DNA of 64,000 bases. It comes from Verrucomicrobia bacterium UBA1629. GTDB taxonomy: Bacteria > Verrucomicrobiota > Kiritimatiellia > RFP12 > UBA1067. The position numbers and the translations under genes are program-made. Location of the stretch: NCBI GenBank assembly GCA_002321305.1, contig DCMF01000098.1, forward strand, positions 26,011 to 90,010. Reading direction: 5' to 3'. Every line of letters begins with the position of its first letter. Positions within the stretch are counted from its first letter, which is position 1. Below, one piece after another: positions 47,801-57,872 of the stretch. The notes beneath the pieces were generated by a model. That model saw only the letters and a list, made by a program, of their open reading frames with translations, ran no database searches and had not been told where the DNA came from.

Positions 47801-50800
47801 GCACGCCCGGATTCACCGAATCGGCGCGCGTCGGGTCGAACCGCTTGCCCAGCTTCGAGAACACCTCGGAAAGAAGGTATTCGACATAGTTCGGGAGGCC
47901 GTCGTTGTCATGGTCGTCGAGGCCGGACTCGTTCTGGAGGCCGTAGAGTTCCTCCCACCAGTCGGGCAAGCCGTTGCCGTTGACGTCGTAGCGCTGACGG
48001 AATTTCTCGACGCTGGCGTCGTCCGTAACGGGGTCATCGTTCTCGTCACCGTGATAGCCGCGCGCCAAGTCGCGCAGATACGCCTCGTAGGCCTTCATGT
48101 ACGTGCCATTCGTCTGGTCGGGCCACCTGACGAGCGTTTCCCAGCCGATGTCGCCCGTTCCCGTGACCGCGTTGTCGCGGTAGAGGTCATTGGCCAGCTT
48201 CTCCCACCAGTCAGGCAGGCCGTCGCCGTCCTCGTCGGCGCCGGCGACCTCCCAGTTCGAGGACGATCCCTGGCTGTCCCACAGGTCATCGGTGTGCTTC
48301 GCGTAGGCGCCGCCGAGCGCAAGCAGATCGTCGCCCATCTGGTTGAGATGGCGCCCCGTGAACTCGAAAAGCGTCACGAAGTTCGAATTGTTCGACACGG
48401 CGGCGTCATACGTCGCCGCGAAGTGGCGACGGCTGCTCGCCGCAAAGTATTCCGCGTCCGTGTACTTGACGTCGCCGCGCAGGTACTGCGTCCAAAGCGA
48501 AACCGGCTCGGCCGTGCGGGCGAACTTGTACGAACCTGCCATGTCGCCCTTGTAGTCCTCGCTCCAGTAGCGGGAGTCGAGCGTCGTGCCGTCGTAGCGC
48601 GGCAGGTGCGCGACGGTGTTCGGCACCCAGCAGATCCACGCCGGGTGGTTGTAGACCGTGTCCGTGTAGCCCGCCAGAACGTCCTGCCACCACGCGATGC
48701 CGTAGCCCTCCGGGCGCGAGCGGAGCGCACGCCCGCCGTCGCCAGCCGCGTTCACGCCTTCGTAGTCGAACCCGGCCGGGGCCGTCGCGACCGCGCCCTC
48801 GTTCGCCGCGCCGAAGAGCGAGTCGAACGCCCAGTGGAAGCGCAGTTCCGCCGGGAGCGGATACGGATTGCCGCTGCCGTCCTTCGCGTAGCGGCCGCGG
48901 TAGATGTCGCTCACGCCGCCCTTGCTCCACTCGGCGAAGAACGCCTCGCGGTTCGCCTTCGCGTCCTCGGACGTGAAGCGCGTCATCTTCGCGGCGGCGA
49001 TCTCGTCCGCCGTGCGCGCGCCGTCCCAGATGCGGACTTCATCGACAAAGCCCGTGAAGAAGCTCTTGTAGGCGTCCCAGCCGAGGCCGCGCGTGACGTC
49101 CAGCGCGAGACCTTTGCGTCCGTCGGCCGTCGTCTTCACGCTCGCGCCGATGACGATCGCGTGATGCGAGTAGATGCGTCCGCCGAGGTACGCGCCGCCG
49201 GGGTCACTCGTCGCGGCGTCGATCATCCCATAGGTCGGCTGAAGCCCCGACTTGACGTAGCCGGCAACCTTGCCGTCCACGTAGAGCGTCAGCGTGTCCG
49301 CATCATACGTCGCCGCGAGATGCGTCCATGCCGTCGTCGCCGGAAGATCGCTGAACGCCTCGACGGTGTTGCGCGTCGTGTCGTTCGGGTCGAAGCCCGT
49401 GTACCACCGGCCGCCCTTCAGGCCGAGGCGGAAGTTGCAGCGGACGTACTCGCGGTCGTCCGGGCTCGACATCTCCACGCGCACCGCGCGCTCGATGACG
49501 GTCGCGTCGTCCAGCGACTCCGCCTTGACCCAGCACTCGACCGTGTACTGGACGAACTCCATGTCATCAGGATACCGCCCGCCACGGGAAGCCAGCGGAT
49601 GGTACTCGCGTGTGAAGGGCATGGTCTGGAGGATCGAGGGGCGCGTCGGGCCCTGGAAGTACATCGCCTGGCGACGGCGCGGCGAATCCGCGTCGATCGG
49701 GTCGGTCTTGCCGCGATACTTGCCAGCGACCTCGTCCTGGTCATTGAGGCCGTCATGGTCGGAGTCGAAGCCCTCGTTCTGCTCGAAGGAAGCGACCCAG
49801 CCATAGGCGTTGTTCACGCCGACGACCTTCCAGGCGTCGGGGTTGTAGCCGATGAACGCGCCACCGGCCATGTCAGCCGACGCATAGCCGTCAAAGTCGG
49901 CGAACCGATACGTCTGGCCCCCGAAAGTGAAGCCGTCGCCCGACAGCATGATCGCCTCGGCGCGATACGGCATGCGGTAGTTCATGCGCACGAGCGAGTT
50001 CGAGTAGGTCGAGTCGGTCATCCACAGCGGCGTCGGGTCGGTATGGTGCCAGATCGCCGTCGGATTGACGAGCGGCATGATCGCCTCCTCCTGGTTGCGG
50101 ATGCCGTCGCCGTCGGGGTCGGCCGTCGCGAGGCCGTTCAGCCACGGGAAGACCTCGAAGTCGTAGCCGTTGCCACGCGGCTGCTTGCCCGTCCAGCTCG
50201 GCAGGGAGACCTTGCGCTGCCAGTAGTTCAGGGTGGAGGCGGTTTCTCCCCAGGCCTCCGGCGTCAGCTTCGTGTTCGAGTAGAGCGCGTCATAGATGAC
50301 GTCAAAGCCGCCCGAATCCTTCAGCTGGCCACTCCGTCCCAGAAGCGGGTTCATGCCGTGGAAGACCTCGTAGTAGTCGTCCATGCCGTCATGGTCGGTG
50401 TCAGGGTCGATCGGCGAGCAGCTCGCGTACTTCGTCGGCACGTAGTTGATGTCGCTCGGCTTCGCGCCCAGGACGGCCTCCCACGCCGCGCCCCACGTGT
50501 CCTTGAACTTGTGTTCGTTGGCGCGGTCGTAGAACCAGTAGTAGGCGCCGGTCGTCTTCTTCTTGCCCAGCGTAAAGTCGAGATAGGCCGCGTCCCAGAC
50601 GTTCGTCACGCGCGAGAAGTACTGCGCGCCCGAACCCATGTCCATGACGAGGTGCGGGTTGTAGATCGCGCTGGAGGCGTCCACGAGCGTCTTGTACCAG
50701 AACTCGTTCACGTCGTCGCTGCCGAGCAGGCCGGCCGCGTGGAACTTGCGCGCCGCCGCGCCCGCGTCGAAGACGACGTTGGTCGTGGCGGGATCGACCG

Positions 50801-53800
50801 TGTAGTAGAAGTCGGACGGCAGATAGGTCAGCGGGCTGAACGGGTCATCGTAGCGCCAGCAGCGCATTGTGCCCGTCAGGTACTCCTGCCAGTTCTCCAG
50901 GCCGTCGTTGTCATAGTCGCGGTTGACGTCGCCCGGCTTCGTGTAGGCGTCCTCGACCGTGCCGTCCATGCCGTCGACGTAGCCCTTGGTCTCGTCCGTC
51001 GTCCCGTCCTTCGCGTAGACCGTCTTGCCCGCGAACTGCTTCTCCCAGCCGTCGGGGAGACCGTCGCAGTCGGTATCGACCGAGTTCGGGTTGAGGCCGC
51101 CGCCGGGGATGACGCGGAGCGTACCGTGCGTCGCGTCGTCATACGTCGCCGTCGTGTAGGCGAAGGCGTTCCGCTCGTCGGCGTCCTTCACGCCGTCGCC
51201 GTCGGTGTCGGGACTCCACGGATCGGTCGGGAAGAACTTGTTGAGCCACTTCCAGCCATCGTCGCCGTGCTTGACGGTGTCCGAATACTTGGCGTAGTAG
51301 AGCATCGTGTCGGTGCCCTCGAACTCCTGGAACTCGTTGAGGCCGTCGCTCATCTCCTGGCCGCCGAGGTAGATCTGGTTGCTCGTGTCGTTCGACTTCG
51401 CGGACTCGATGAACGGCGAGAACCAGCTCTTCTCCATCGCCTCGGTCGCGTTCGCGGGCGTGAAGCCGGCATACGGCGGCGCGAAGACGTAGGCGCCGTC
51501 CTTCTTCTTCGGGCCGGCCATCACGTAGAGTTCCCAGCCGTCCGGCACGCCGTCGTCGTCCGTGTCGGCGCCGTTCGTCGAGCTGCGCCCGTAGTAATGT
51601 TCAGACGACGTCTTCTCCGCGTCGTTCGGGCCCTGCGGATTCGTCGTCAGCGCCCACCAGAAACGCGCGAGGCTCGGCGCGTCCTTGGCCATCACGGAGG
51701 TCTCGTAGCTCAGCGTCTCGCCATCGGGCGTGTTGTTGACGAAGAAGGCGCTCACGAGGAACTCGTCGTAGTTCGCGTAGGCGCGCGTCCGGGCCGGGAC
51801 GCCCGTGTAGCCGCCGCGATCGACGACGTAGATGCCCTCCTCGGCCTCGCCGTTCGTGACCTTGCCCCAGCGCTTGTGCAGCGGGTTCGTCGGATTCCAC
51901 GCCGTGCGCGGATCGAAGCCGAACTCCTGGTAGCAGAGGAAGTGGAGGAACGCGACATCGCGCTCGTCGCTCGGCAGCGCGGCGACCTCGGCGCCCGCCG
52001 CGACCGCGCGCTGACGCGCGAGCGCGAGGCAGCCGTACTCCGCCGCCGTCTCGGCGACTTCGCCAAGCTGCGTCCGCGCCGCGCCCTTGCCGTAGATCCA
52101 GCAGGCGTTGGCGTCCTTCGCGTCAATCGCCGTCGCGATCTTGTAGGACTTGACCTCCTCGGCGAGCGGCGTCACGACGACCCGCGTGCCGATCGGCAGC
52201 GTGTAGGGATAGCCGAGGGCCTTCTCCTCGGTGGCGCCGTCCGGCTTCCACGTCACGAGCGTCCGGACCTTCGTGTCGACCGCGAGGCGCGAGACGGAGC
52301 CTTCCGTCGCCACCGTCGGCTCGGTCTCGGCGAAGAACGTGGCGGTCGCGCCGTCCACGACGGCCGTGACCTGATAGCCGCCCGCAAACGTCGCGAGGAC
52401 TTCCAGCTTCGACGTCGGGTCGGCCTTCACCGCGTACCACTGCACGCCGTCCGTGTCGCCGCTCGCGTCGATGACCGCAAACGTCCAGCGCTTGGCGTGC
52501 TCGTAGTTGACGGGCACGGGCAGCTCGGTCTGCTCCAGCTTGTAGGAGCTGATCGCCATCGCGTCGCCGTCCGTGTTGCGCTCGGTGTCGGAGAGGCCGT
52601 CGGCATAGCTCTGGGCCATAAGCGGGTCGAGCCCGGCGATCATGACCTCCCAGCCGTCCGGCAGCCCGTCGCCGTCGGTGTCGAAGTCAAACGGGTTCGT
52701 GCCCAGCTCGAACTCCAGCAGGTCGGGCAGCCCGTCGTTGTCGCTGTCGCGCGTCGCCGCGTCCGACCCCGTGTATTTCACGCGCGGATCCATGATCTCG
52801 GCGATCGTCTCCGACGTGATGAGCGTGCCCAGCCCCGGATTCTTCTCGTCGTAGCGACGACCCGTCAGGTACTTGTGATTGCCGTACGCATCAATGTAGC
52901 CGACGTGCGCGAGATACCAGTAGTAGTACTCATAGCCATCGGAGAAGCCGTCCTTGTCGGTGTCCTCCTCCGTCGGATCTGTCGGGCGCTCCGGTGACCA
53001 GTCTGCCTCGGTCGCGCCCGGATGCGCCGCCTTGTACTCGCTCCACGCGAGCCATTCGACGCGGCTGAGCGTCGAGGTCGGGCAGGTCGCCGGGTCTTCG
53101 TAGATCCGAACCGACGTGACACCAAGCCCAAGCTGCTCCAGCGCGTCGTTCAGGCCCTTGCCGTAGCCACGGATTTCAAGGTCTGCCGTGAACGGAGACG
53201 ACCAGTCATCCTTCAGGCCGGGGATCAGCGACCCGTAGATCGCGTTGTCGGCCGCCGGCAGATAGTCCTCGTCCTCGTTGTACGCAGACAGGTCTTCCAA
53301 GTCATCGCCAGAGATCTGAAGCGTCTGCGGGTCAATGACGCCAAAGCCGAACTTCTTCACGGCAACGTCCGGGATGCCGTCCTGGTTGATGTCGCCCGCA
53401 TTGTCCGTGGGGAGGTACTCGCGGGAGAAGACCGCTTCCCAGTACTGCATCGGGTAGGATGTCGTCGCGCCCGAACTGCTGTTGTTGCCCTGATTGGCGC
53501 TGTCCGGCAGGGAGAGAACCGTCTCGCCCTGGTCGGTGATGTTCAGCTTGAAGGTCTCCGTCTGCCCGCCGCTCGACTCGCCGCCCGAAGACGCCGCGTT
53601 GTTGCAGACCCAGGCATAGACGAAGCTGTCATAGCCGTGAAGCCCCCACCTGTTCTGCTTCGAGTAGTTGTAGAACTCATCGGGCGCGATCGTCGTGCCT
53701 TTCGACCAATTGCCGGCGCTGTCAATGCCCTTGCTCTGCGCCAGCGAGCCATTGTCGTATGACCCGTCCGCCTTGTAGCCGCGCGCATACGCCTTCACGG

Positions 53801-56800
53801 ACTTCTCGGTCTCGCCGAAGGAATAGGTGTGAACGAACCGCTCGACCTTCTGCGGCCCGGCACTCCCGGCGAAGACCGCGCCCGCGCCAAGTCCCGGCGC
53901 ATCGCTGTAGCGTTCCGAATGCCCGCCCGCAACGCCATTGGCCGGTCCGTGCGCGCGCAGTTCCAGCCGCTTCGAAGGCTTGACGAAATAGTACAGCGTT
54001 CGCCGCGCCGATTCCTGATCCTTGTCGGTAAAGACGATTTCGACCACATGCGCACCCTCGCCGTCGAACTCGACCGAATAGGTCTGCATCGTGGAGTCCG
54101 TAACCGTTTTCGTGGTCGCCAGAACGCCATCGACCGAGATCTCGACCTTGATGCCTTTCGCAAGGTCAGCCGCAACGTCCGAGCAGGCGTAGTTGATCGC
54201 ATACGGCGTATTGGCGCTCGCGTTCATGTTCGTGTAGGCCGCCTCGGCATCAGACGGGCGGAGAATCTCCGGCGCCGCATTCGAGATCCTGATGATCTGC
54301 GGTTCGGCCTTGGTGTAGAACGCACTCCACTTGACGCCGTCGGCATTGAGCGTTTCCGTCGTCACGTGGGCGTTAAGATCCAGGCCGGCCAGCGTCTCGA
54401 TCGTGCCGTCCATGTCGGAGACGATCAGGATCTTCTGCTGGACGTTCGCGCCGAAGGTCAGGTCATACGCACCCGGAATCGCATTGCCGTCCGCATCCGT
54501 CGCCGCCGCGACCGAGCCTTCCTGGAGGCGCAGCTTGAGATAGCCGCCGTCCGCCGCCGACGTCTGGCTGACCGCGAAGCGCACCGTGATCGGGTCCGAC
54601 GCCGGCTCCGTCAGGGAGACGGTGATCGTCGAGACGTTCTTGTCCTTCTCGACGAACATCGACGAGGACGGGGCGATCTCCACGCGCGGCGTATCCTTGA
54701 TCTTCGCGGTGAAGCTGAAGTTCGGCACCAGCGGATACGCCAGCATGTCCTTGTCCTTCACGTAGACCTGCACAAGCGCATTGTCCTTCTCGTTCGCGAA
54801 CTTGTGCTTGACGGCGAACGTGGCCGACTCGTCGTGCGACACCTCGTAGGACATCCCGTCGATGACCCACCGCACCTTCATCGCGTCAGCGCCCGTCGCG
54901 TTGAGGTCGGCGTCCACGTCGTCCACCACGACCGAGAACGTCTTCTCGACGCCCCGCGAGATCGCCTGCGTCAGAAGCTTGCCGTTCATGGTCGTGTCCA
55001 GGTACTGGCCGGCCGCCGTCACGGACGTCACCTGCGGCGGACGGTTCGTGACGGAGAAGGTGATCGTGCCGCAGCCAAACTCCGCAACCGGATGCGCCAG
55101 GTCGTTCGCCGAGCAGAGCACCGCCTTGAGCGTCAGGTCCTTGCCGCCGTCAAGGAAGGCGATTTCCTTCGGGGCTTCGACCGGCTTCGTTCCGCGCGCG
55201 ATCGTTGCACCATGCGACGTGAGGTCAGACCGAATGAAGCCGAGCTGGCTCGCATCGTCCGCCGAGAGGAAGATGAAGCCATCGCCGGCGGTGTAAGCCT
55301 GCGTGAGGCCCAGCTTGACCCAAGTCGTCTCGCCTTCGCAGAAGACGATGCGCTCGTCCGTGCGGGCGATCGTCGTGTACTTGCCGTCGTTGACGACAAG
55401 CCAGTACTTCACGCTGGCCTTCGTGCCGTTCGGCGACGTCACCTGCAGCGTCAGTTCAGAGCCATCGCGCACGGTGTAGAACTTCGCGCTCGCCTCAAAG
55501 CGCCCGTCCTCGTTCCGGGTGACGCCCGGGGCGTCATTGACGTCATCGCCGTCAACCTTCCACTTGAACGTGTAGCCCGTGTCCGTGTCGTTGAGGTTCT
55601 TGTACGTGTCCTCGATCTCGAGTCTGAAGTCGACGGTCGCGCCGGAACCCGTCTCGATCGTGCCCAGCGTCTCGCCCACGGTGAACTCGGGCGTCGCGCT
55701 GACGATCAGGGGCGGGTTCGTCTTGCTGATCTTCAGGATGCAGTTGGAATCGGGAACCTGCACGCTCGACGGCGCGGTGACCTTCTCCAGCGAGAACGTC
55801 ACGCCCTTCGTGTGGGTCGTCGACGTCGCGCCAAGCAGGTAGAGGTTCAGCGGCAGCGTTGACGCGTTGGCCGGAATCGTCACTTCCGTCACCTTCTGGT
55901 CGATCGGATCGCCCGTGAACGTGCCCGCCGCGATGCGCAGGACATTCTGGTCGAAGATGTCCGCGAGCGTATTCAGCGTGCTGTCGCCGCTGACCGCCGC
56001 CTTGATGCGGACGGTGATCGGGTCCGGGCAGGTCGGCGTCACCGTCAGGATGAGCTGGCCGCCCGCCGTCTCATAGTCCGGCACGGCGACCTTCGTGTCC
56101 GTCACCTTGTCCTGCGCGTTGATGAAGATCCGCACCGTCGGCTCGCGCGGCGCACCGATGCGCACCTTCCGGCTCACCGTCACGCCCACGAGATCGCCTG
56201 ACGGACGGTAGACGGCGTTCGCGACCGGGCTCATGTAGATCTCGGCCTCGTCGCCTTCGGCCGCGCCCGCCACGCCCTTCATCGAGAAGGTGACGGAACT
56301 GGACCCCGCCGGAACCGGCACGCGCAGGAGGTGCCGGCCGTCCGTCGTCGTGATGACCGTGTTGTCGCCCGATGCCGCCAGCTCGACCTTCGACTCGTCG
56401 GACGACCAAAGGTAGACGACCGTCGCCGCCGTGTTCTCGCCGCCGACGACCATCAGGGACGGGATCGTGTCGGGGCCGAGACCCTCGTAGACCTCGCGCC
56501 AGTAGCCCGTGAGCGACGGGTCGCCCGAATCGAAGTCGATCGTCTTCACGAACGCGCCCTCGGCCGCGAGGTCGAAGTTCCGCACCGGGCCCTCCGTCGT
56601 GGCATTGCCGTTCGGCCAGTTCACGCCCGAAGGAAGGGCATCCGCGCCATAGAAGAAGTTCGCGACGTTGCCGTCGGGGTCGCACAGGACAAAGTGCTGG
56701 GAACCCGCCTGGCAGTTGAGCAGGTAGTAGGCGGCATCCGTGTCGCTGTCGTCCGCCGGGCCGGTGCCCGCCCCATTGAGAAGGCGGATCGGCAGGCTGA

Positions 56801-57299
56801 GGTCGCCGGCCTGGACCGTGTAGCAGAAGTAGAAGTCGGTGAAGTACCGGCAGTCCGTGTCGGCGTTGCCGAGATCATCCGTCACGAGCGTACCGCTCTG
56901 CTGCCACGGCTGGGGGCCGAAGTCGCTCAGCTCGGCGTAGGCCGGCGCACGGTCTTCGCCCATGTAGAGGCCGAGCTTCGGGCGGTTGAGCAGGCTGCCG
57001 CCCAATGCGCCGTCCCTGAACGTCCACGCCTTCGGCTCCGCGAGGCCGCGCCGCACGGCATCGTAGTTGCGCACGAGCATGCGGACGCGGATGTAGAGCT
57101 TGTCGCCCGCCGAGAGCGGATGATCCGCCGAGCAGAGGTAGGGGTTCCCGGCATTTCGCGTCGAGCCGAAGTACATGAGGTTGGCCGCATCGTCCATCGC
57201 GCGGATTTCGACGATGTCGCCAGAGGCCGCCTCGCTCGGCGTCGCCGCGAACGCCGCGAGCGCGAAGGTCAGGATTGAGAGTCGTTTGCTGATGTTCAT
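44802..57299 (-). CDS. Giant secreted multidomain protein with LamG-like domain and calcium-type repeats
   Basis: About 4,165 residues from the ATG at 57299, chosen for GAGGAAG upstream and the signal peptide MNISKRLSILTFALAAFAAT; an ATG six codons earlier overlaps the lipoprotein stop. The N-terminal third is built of beta-sandwich, Ig/Calx-beta-like segments (VRIFINAQDKVTDTKVAVPD, RVEIAPSSSMFVEKDKN). From ~1,430 on come many DxDxDGxPDxWE units (DTDGDGLPDGWEVMIAGLDP, DTDHDGMDDYYEVFHGMNP), a LamG-like concanavalin fold at ~2,550-2,770 (YTVECWVKAESLDDA, AATYDADTLTLYVDGKVAG), and a C-terminal TGGFYKVEIEQ. No transmembrane anchor or protease motif is evident. A surface adhesin or carbohydrate-binding role is inferred. 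It lies 14 bases after a lipoprotein gene. Confidence 0.85.
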   Translation of the reverse strand: MNISKRLSILTFALAAFAATPSEAASGDIVEIRAMDDAANLMYFGSTRNAGNPYLCSADHPLSAGDKLYIRVRMLVRNYDAVRRGLAEPKAWTFRDGALGGSLLNRPKLGLYMGEDRAPAYAELSDFGPQPWQQSGTLVTDDLGNADTDCRYFTDFYFCYTVQAGDLSLPIRLLNGAGTGPADDSDTDAAYYLLNCQAGSQHFVLCDPDGNVANFFYGADALPSGVNWPNGNATTEGPVRNFDLAAEGAFVKTIDFDSGDPSLTGYWREVYEGLGPDTIPSLMVVGGENTAATVVYLWSSDESKVELAASGDNTVITTTDGRHLLRVPVPAGSSSVTFSMKGVAGAAEGDEAEIYMSPVANAVYRPSGDLVGVTVSRKVRIGAPREPTVRIFINAQDKVTDTKVAVPDYETAGGQLILTVTPTCPDPITVRIKAAVSGDSTLNTLADIFDQNVLRIAAGTFTGDPIDQKVTEVTIPANASTLPLNLYLLGATSTTHTKGVTFSLEKVTAPSSVQVPDSNCILKISKTNPPLIVSATPEFTVGETLGTIETGSGATVDFRLEIEDTYKNLNDTDTGYTFKWKVDGDDVNDAPGVTRNEDGRFEASAKFYTVRDGSELTLQVTSPNGTKASVKYWLVVNDGKYTTIARTDERIVFCEGETTWVKLGLTQAYTAGDGFIFLSADDASQLGFIRSDLTSHGATIARGTKPVEAPKEIAFLDGGKDLTLKAVLCSANDLAHPVAEFGCGTITFSVTNRPPQVTSVTAAGQYLDTTMNGKLLTQAISRGVEKTFSVVVDDVDADLNATGADAMKVRWVIDGMSYEVSHDESATFAVKHKFANEKDNALVQVYVKDKDMLAYPLVPNFSFTAKIKDTPRVEIAPSSSMFVEKDKNVSTITVSLTEPASDPITVRFAVSQTSAADGGYLKLRLQEGSVAAATDADGNAIPGAYDLTFGANVQQKILIVSDMDGTIETLAGLDLNAHVTTETLNADGVKWSAFYTKAEPQIIRISNAAPEILRPSDAEAAYTNMNASANTPYAINYACSDVAADLAKGIKVEISVDGVLATTKTVTDSTMQTYSVEFDGEGAHVVEIVFTDKDQESARRTLYYFVKPSKRLELRAHGPANGVAGGHSERYSDAPGLGAGAVFAGSAGPQKVERFVHTYSFGETEKSVKAYARGYKADGSYDNGSLAQSKGIDSAGNWSKGTTIAPDEFYNYSKQNRWGLHGYDSFVYAWVCNNAASSGGESSGGQTETFKLNITDQGETVLSLPDSANQGNNSSSGATTSYPMQYWEAVFSREYLPTDNAGDINQDGIPDVAVKKFGFGVIDPQTLQISGDDLEDLSAYNEDEDYLPAADNAIYGSLIPGLKDDWSSPFTADLEIRGYGKGLNDALEQLGLGVTSVRIYEDPATCPTSTLSRVEWLAWSEYKAAHPGATEADWSPERPTDPTEEDTDKDGFSDGYEYYYWYLAHVGYIDAYGNHKYLTGRRYDEKNPGLGTLITSETIAEIMDPRVKYTGSDAATRDSDNDGLPDLLEFELGTNPFDFDTDGDGLPDGWEVMIAGLDPLMAQSYADGLSDTERNTDGDAMAISSYKLEQTELPVPVNYEHAKRWTFAVIDASGDTDGVQWYAVKADPTSKLEVLATFAGGYQVTAVVDGATATFFAETEPTVATEGSVSRLAVDTKVRTLVTWKPDGATEEKALGYPYTLPIGTRVVVTPLAEEVKSYKIATAIDAKDANACWIYGKGAARTQLGEVAETAAEYGCLALARQRAVAAGAEVAALPSDERDVAFLHFLCYQEFGFDPRTAWNPTNPLHKRWGKVTNGEAEEGIYVVDRGGYTGVPARTRAYANYDEFLVSAFFVNNTPDGETLSYETSVMAKDAPSLARFWWALTTNPQGPNDAEKTSSEHYYGRSSTNGADTDDDGVPDGWELYVMAGPKKKDGAYVFAPPYAGFTPANATEAMEKSWFSPFIESAKSNDTSNQIYLGGQEMSDGLNEFQEFEGTDTMLYYAKYSDTVKHGDDGWKWLNKFFPTDPWSPDTDGDGVKDADERNAFAYTTATYDDATHGTLRVIPGGGLNPNSVDTDCDGLPDGWEKQFAGKTVYAKDGTTDETKGYVDGMDGTVEDAYTKPGDVNRDYDNDGLENWQEYLTGTMRCWRYDDPFSPLTYLPSDFYYTVDPATTNVVFDAGAAARKFHAAGLLGSDDVNEFWYKTLVDASSAIYNPHLVMDMGSGAQYFSRVTNVWDAAYLDFTLGKKKTTGAYYWFYDRANEHKFKDTWGAAWEAVLGAKPSDINYVPTKYASCSPIDPDTDHDGMDDYYEVFHGMNPLLGRSGQLKDSGGFDVIYDALYSNTKLTPEAWGETASTLNYWQRKVSLPSWTGKQPRGNGYDFEVFPWLNGLATADPDGDGIRNQEEAIMPLVNPTAIWHHTDPTPLWMTDSTYSNSLVRMNYRMPYRAEAIMLSGDGFTFGGQTYRFADFDGYASADMAGGAFIGYNPDAWKVVGVNNAYGWVASFEQNEGFDSDHDGLNDQDEVAGKYRGKTDPIDADSPRRRQAMYFQGPTRPSILQTMPFTREYHPLASRGGRYPDDMEFVQYTVECWVKAESLDDATVIERAVRVEMSSPDDREYVRCNFRLGLKGGRWYTGFDPNDTTRNTVEAFSDLPATTAWTHLAATYDADTLTLYVDGKVAGYVKSGLQPTYGMIDAATSDPGGAYLGGRIYSHHAIVIGASVKTTADGRKGLALDVTRGLGWDAYKSFFTGFVDEVRIWDGARTADEIAAAKMTRFTSEDAKANREAFFAEWSKGGVSDIYRGRYAKDGSGNPYPLPAELRFHWAFDSLFGAANEGAVATAPAGFDYEGVNAAGDGGRALRSRPEGYGIAWWQDVLAGYTDTVYNHPAWICWVPNTVAHLPRYDGTTLDSRYWSEDYKGDMAGSYKFARTAEPVSLWTQYLRGDVKYTDAEYFAASSRRHFAATYDAAVSNNSNFVTLFEFTGRHLNQMGDDLLALGGAYAKHTDDLWDSQGSSSNWEVAGADEDGDGLPDWWEKLANDLYRDNAVTGTGDIGWETLVRWPDQTNGTYMKAYEAYLRDLARGYHGDENDDPVTDDASVEKFRQRYDVNGNGLPDWWEELYGLQNESGLDDHDNDGLPNYVEYLLSEVFSKLGKRFDPTRADSVNPGVPDYFFQVGDLYVGEIFTDHDLVDDAWEDLYSDGYASRSVYDPYADADGDGWSNRSEARYAKQGMPIVADEQSHYAAADGLVADYPIPAVALAVNYAGPRKDAVEKASLVVQTYTSTNMNRGADAVYNIGKVSKTSSTGTGTSSSGSGSSQTADGTAYTRTIGKWSNRHAIGTLTPGYINKNSLQLEFCYDPSSETYSWSVTHYRVATGKVWYEDKRGTRAEYDADRRKYGDNNVELLSRGTEYSVLTDLEVRSDESSKTAKWLHTKSGRVLGTVDLTTGAFDLNLGVFKDQYVSNVTNDSDYISLEDQSFRIAYSANEAVGLPRKLYLGQADTGHVREGLNTIIAFADLDGDGAYTAGEPYGCVTGVDVSWKGTSAALMLTDTTPVFARVDPIKGLDDRTVLYGTESGNYTNFVSASQPSGGVYNRIRVVRHIIFGTQGEVFAEDVGAGGNRVILDMQVSDGVNPWITEANFLATGALDVDWETLYGDVISRIGSNGRIPSSTGASQYMLGDVLGVVYRIVIGNESVASLGESSNMSKVMPVRWFDTKRLLPEPIASGNGVVKLGQPTFQWRMPYNSNGYTAFKVMIKSADGAFSWTSDYLRMPAADADGVYTWAAPVFVGDRPAGATGVFENNKAYTWSISAANAKFKNDSFVTGGTFRMGVQTNGYDIGSIQTSVRYYGPAVVTNDANALIRVRAYTSPDFTGAPVSGGFVDKTVTDGGVNCRLLGLPKGDYYLQAFVDSNGNGVWDKWESMGYFCQRDGSTADYLNPVAVTVGGSVGASEAVTIYLEDADTDGDNLPDAWEYVMATAAQRANGTFLTAKGVDRLTLSGAGEVAIDNTLVRDMLYEINRANVPTAGLASGIQNAFLSSASFAALAMGVSPNLTVDPATGELCQNPTVEDGTLVISGMAFDAAAGAVELTVAGSVTQPEQVASGVYRVKLGSTVTVKVLHTATLAGEWQTVATEAVTVSGDSLKSGVIRVPMSDVQATGGFYKVEIEQ

Positions 57300-57313
57300 G
57301 GTTGTCTTCCTCT

Positions 57314-57748
57314 TCATTTGGAAATGGGGTCCTTGGGGGTGATGCGCGCACGCACCGTGTTCAGCGTCGCCTTGCGGCTCGCCTCGACCTTGGCCGTCGC
57401 CTCTTCGCACTGACGGCAAAGCTCCTGCCACGCCGGCTCCTTCTCCAGCTCGGCCTTGACCTTCGCCAGGTCGTCCGTTCCGAGCGCGCGCTTCTTCGCG
57501 TCAATCATCGCCTTCATCTGCGAGACGATTTCGCTGCGGGCGCGCAGAAGCCCCTGCCGCGCCTTGCGGTCGGCCGAGAGCTTCTGGCGAAACGCCGGGT
57601 CGTTCATGTAGCTTTCGGGGGCGGACGGATCGACCGTCGCCGCCGCCTTTTCGGACTTGCCGCACCCGGCGACAAGCAACAGGCACGCGCCCGCCGCGCA
57701 CAGCGCGAAAGGCACGAGATTCGGACTCGTACTCGTCTTCAATGTCAT
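57314..57748 (-). CDS. Small lipoprotein between the giant genes
   Basis: 144 residues from the ATG at 57748. MTLKTSTSPNLVPFALCAAG leads to LLLVAGC, a lipobox whose cysteine would be lipidated, followed by a charged helical, coiled-coil-like region rich in Lys, Arg, Glu and Ala (RKARQGLLRARSEIVSQMKA, DDLAKVKAELEKEPAWQELC). The family is unknown to me. Its own promoter lies upstream and its stop nearly abuts the giant gene start, so it may be made together with the giant protein, perhaps as an anchor or chaperone. Confidence 0.75.
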   Translation of the reverse strand: MTLKTSTSPNLVPFALCAAGACLLLVAGCGKSEKAAATVDPSAPESYMNDPAFRQKLSADRKARQGLLRARSEIVSQMKAMIDAKKRALGTDDLAKVKAELEKEPAWQELCRQCEEATAKVEASRKATLNTVRARITPKDPISK

Positions 57749-57793
57749 AATTCTAGCCCTGTGAGAAAACCTCTCCCACTCTTGCACTTGCGG

Positions 57794-57823
57794 ATAATAC
57801 CAAAAATCGCTGACAAAAGGCAA
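57794..57823 (-). promoter_or_regulatory. Promoter of the lipoprotein-giant gene unit
   Basis: Minus-strand TTGCCT, an 18-base gap, then TGGTATTAT with an extended -10. The sequence just before the -10 (TTTTTGG) matches that of the C10 protease promoter at 25406. Confidence 0.6.
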
Positions 57824-57872
57824 GGGTTATCGACTGCCGGCAGACAGGATGGCACAAGGTTGTCGACTGTCT

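Noticed and set aside
57835..57870. Direct repeat CAGTCGAYAACC after the giant gene at the right edge, possibly a terminator
   Set aside because: Only a short CTGCCGGCAG palindrome without a T-run; too weak to call.
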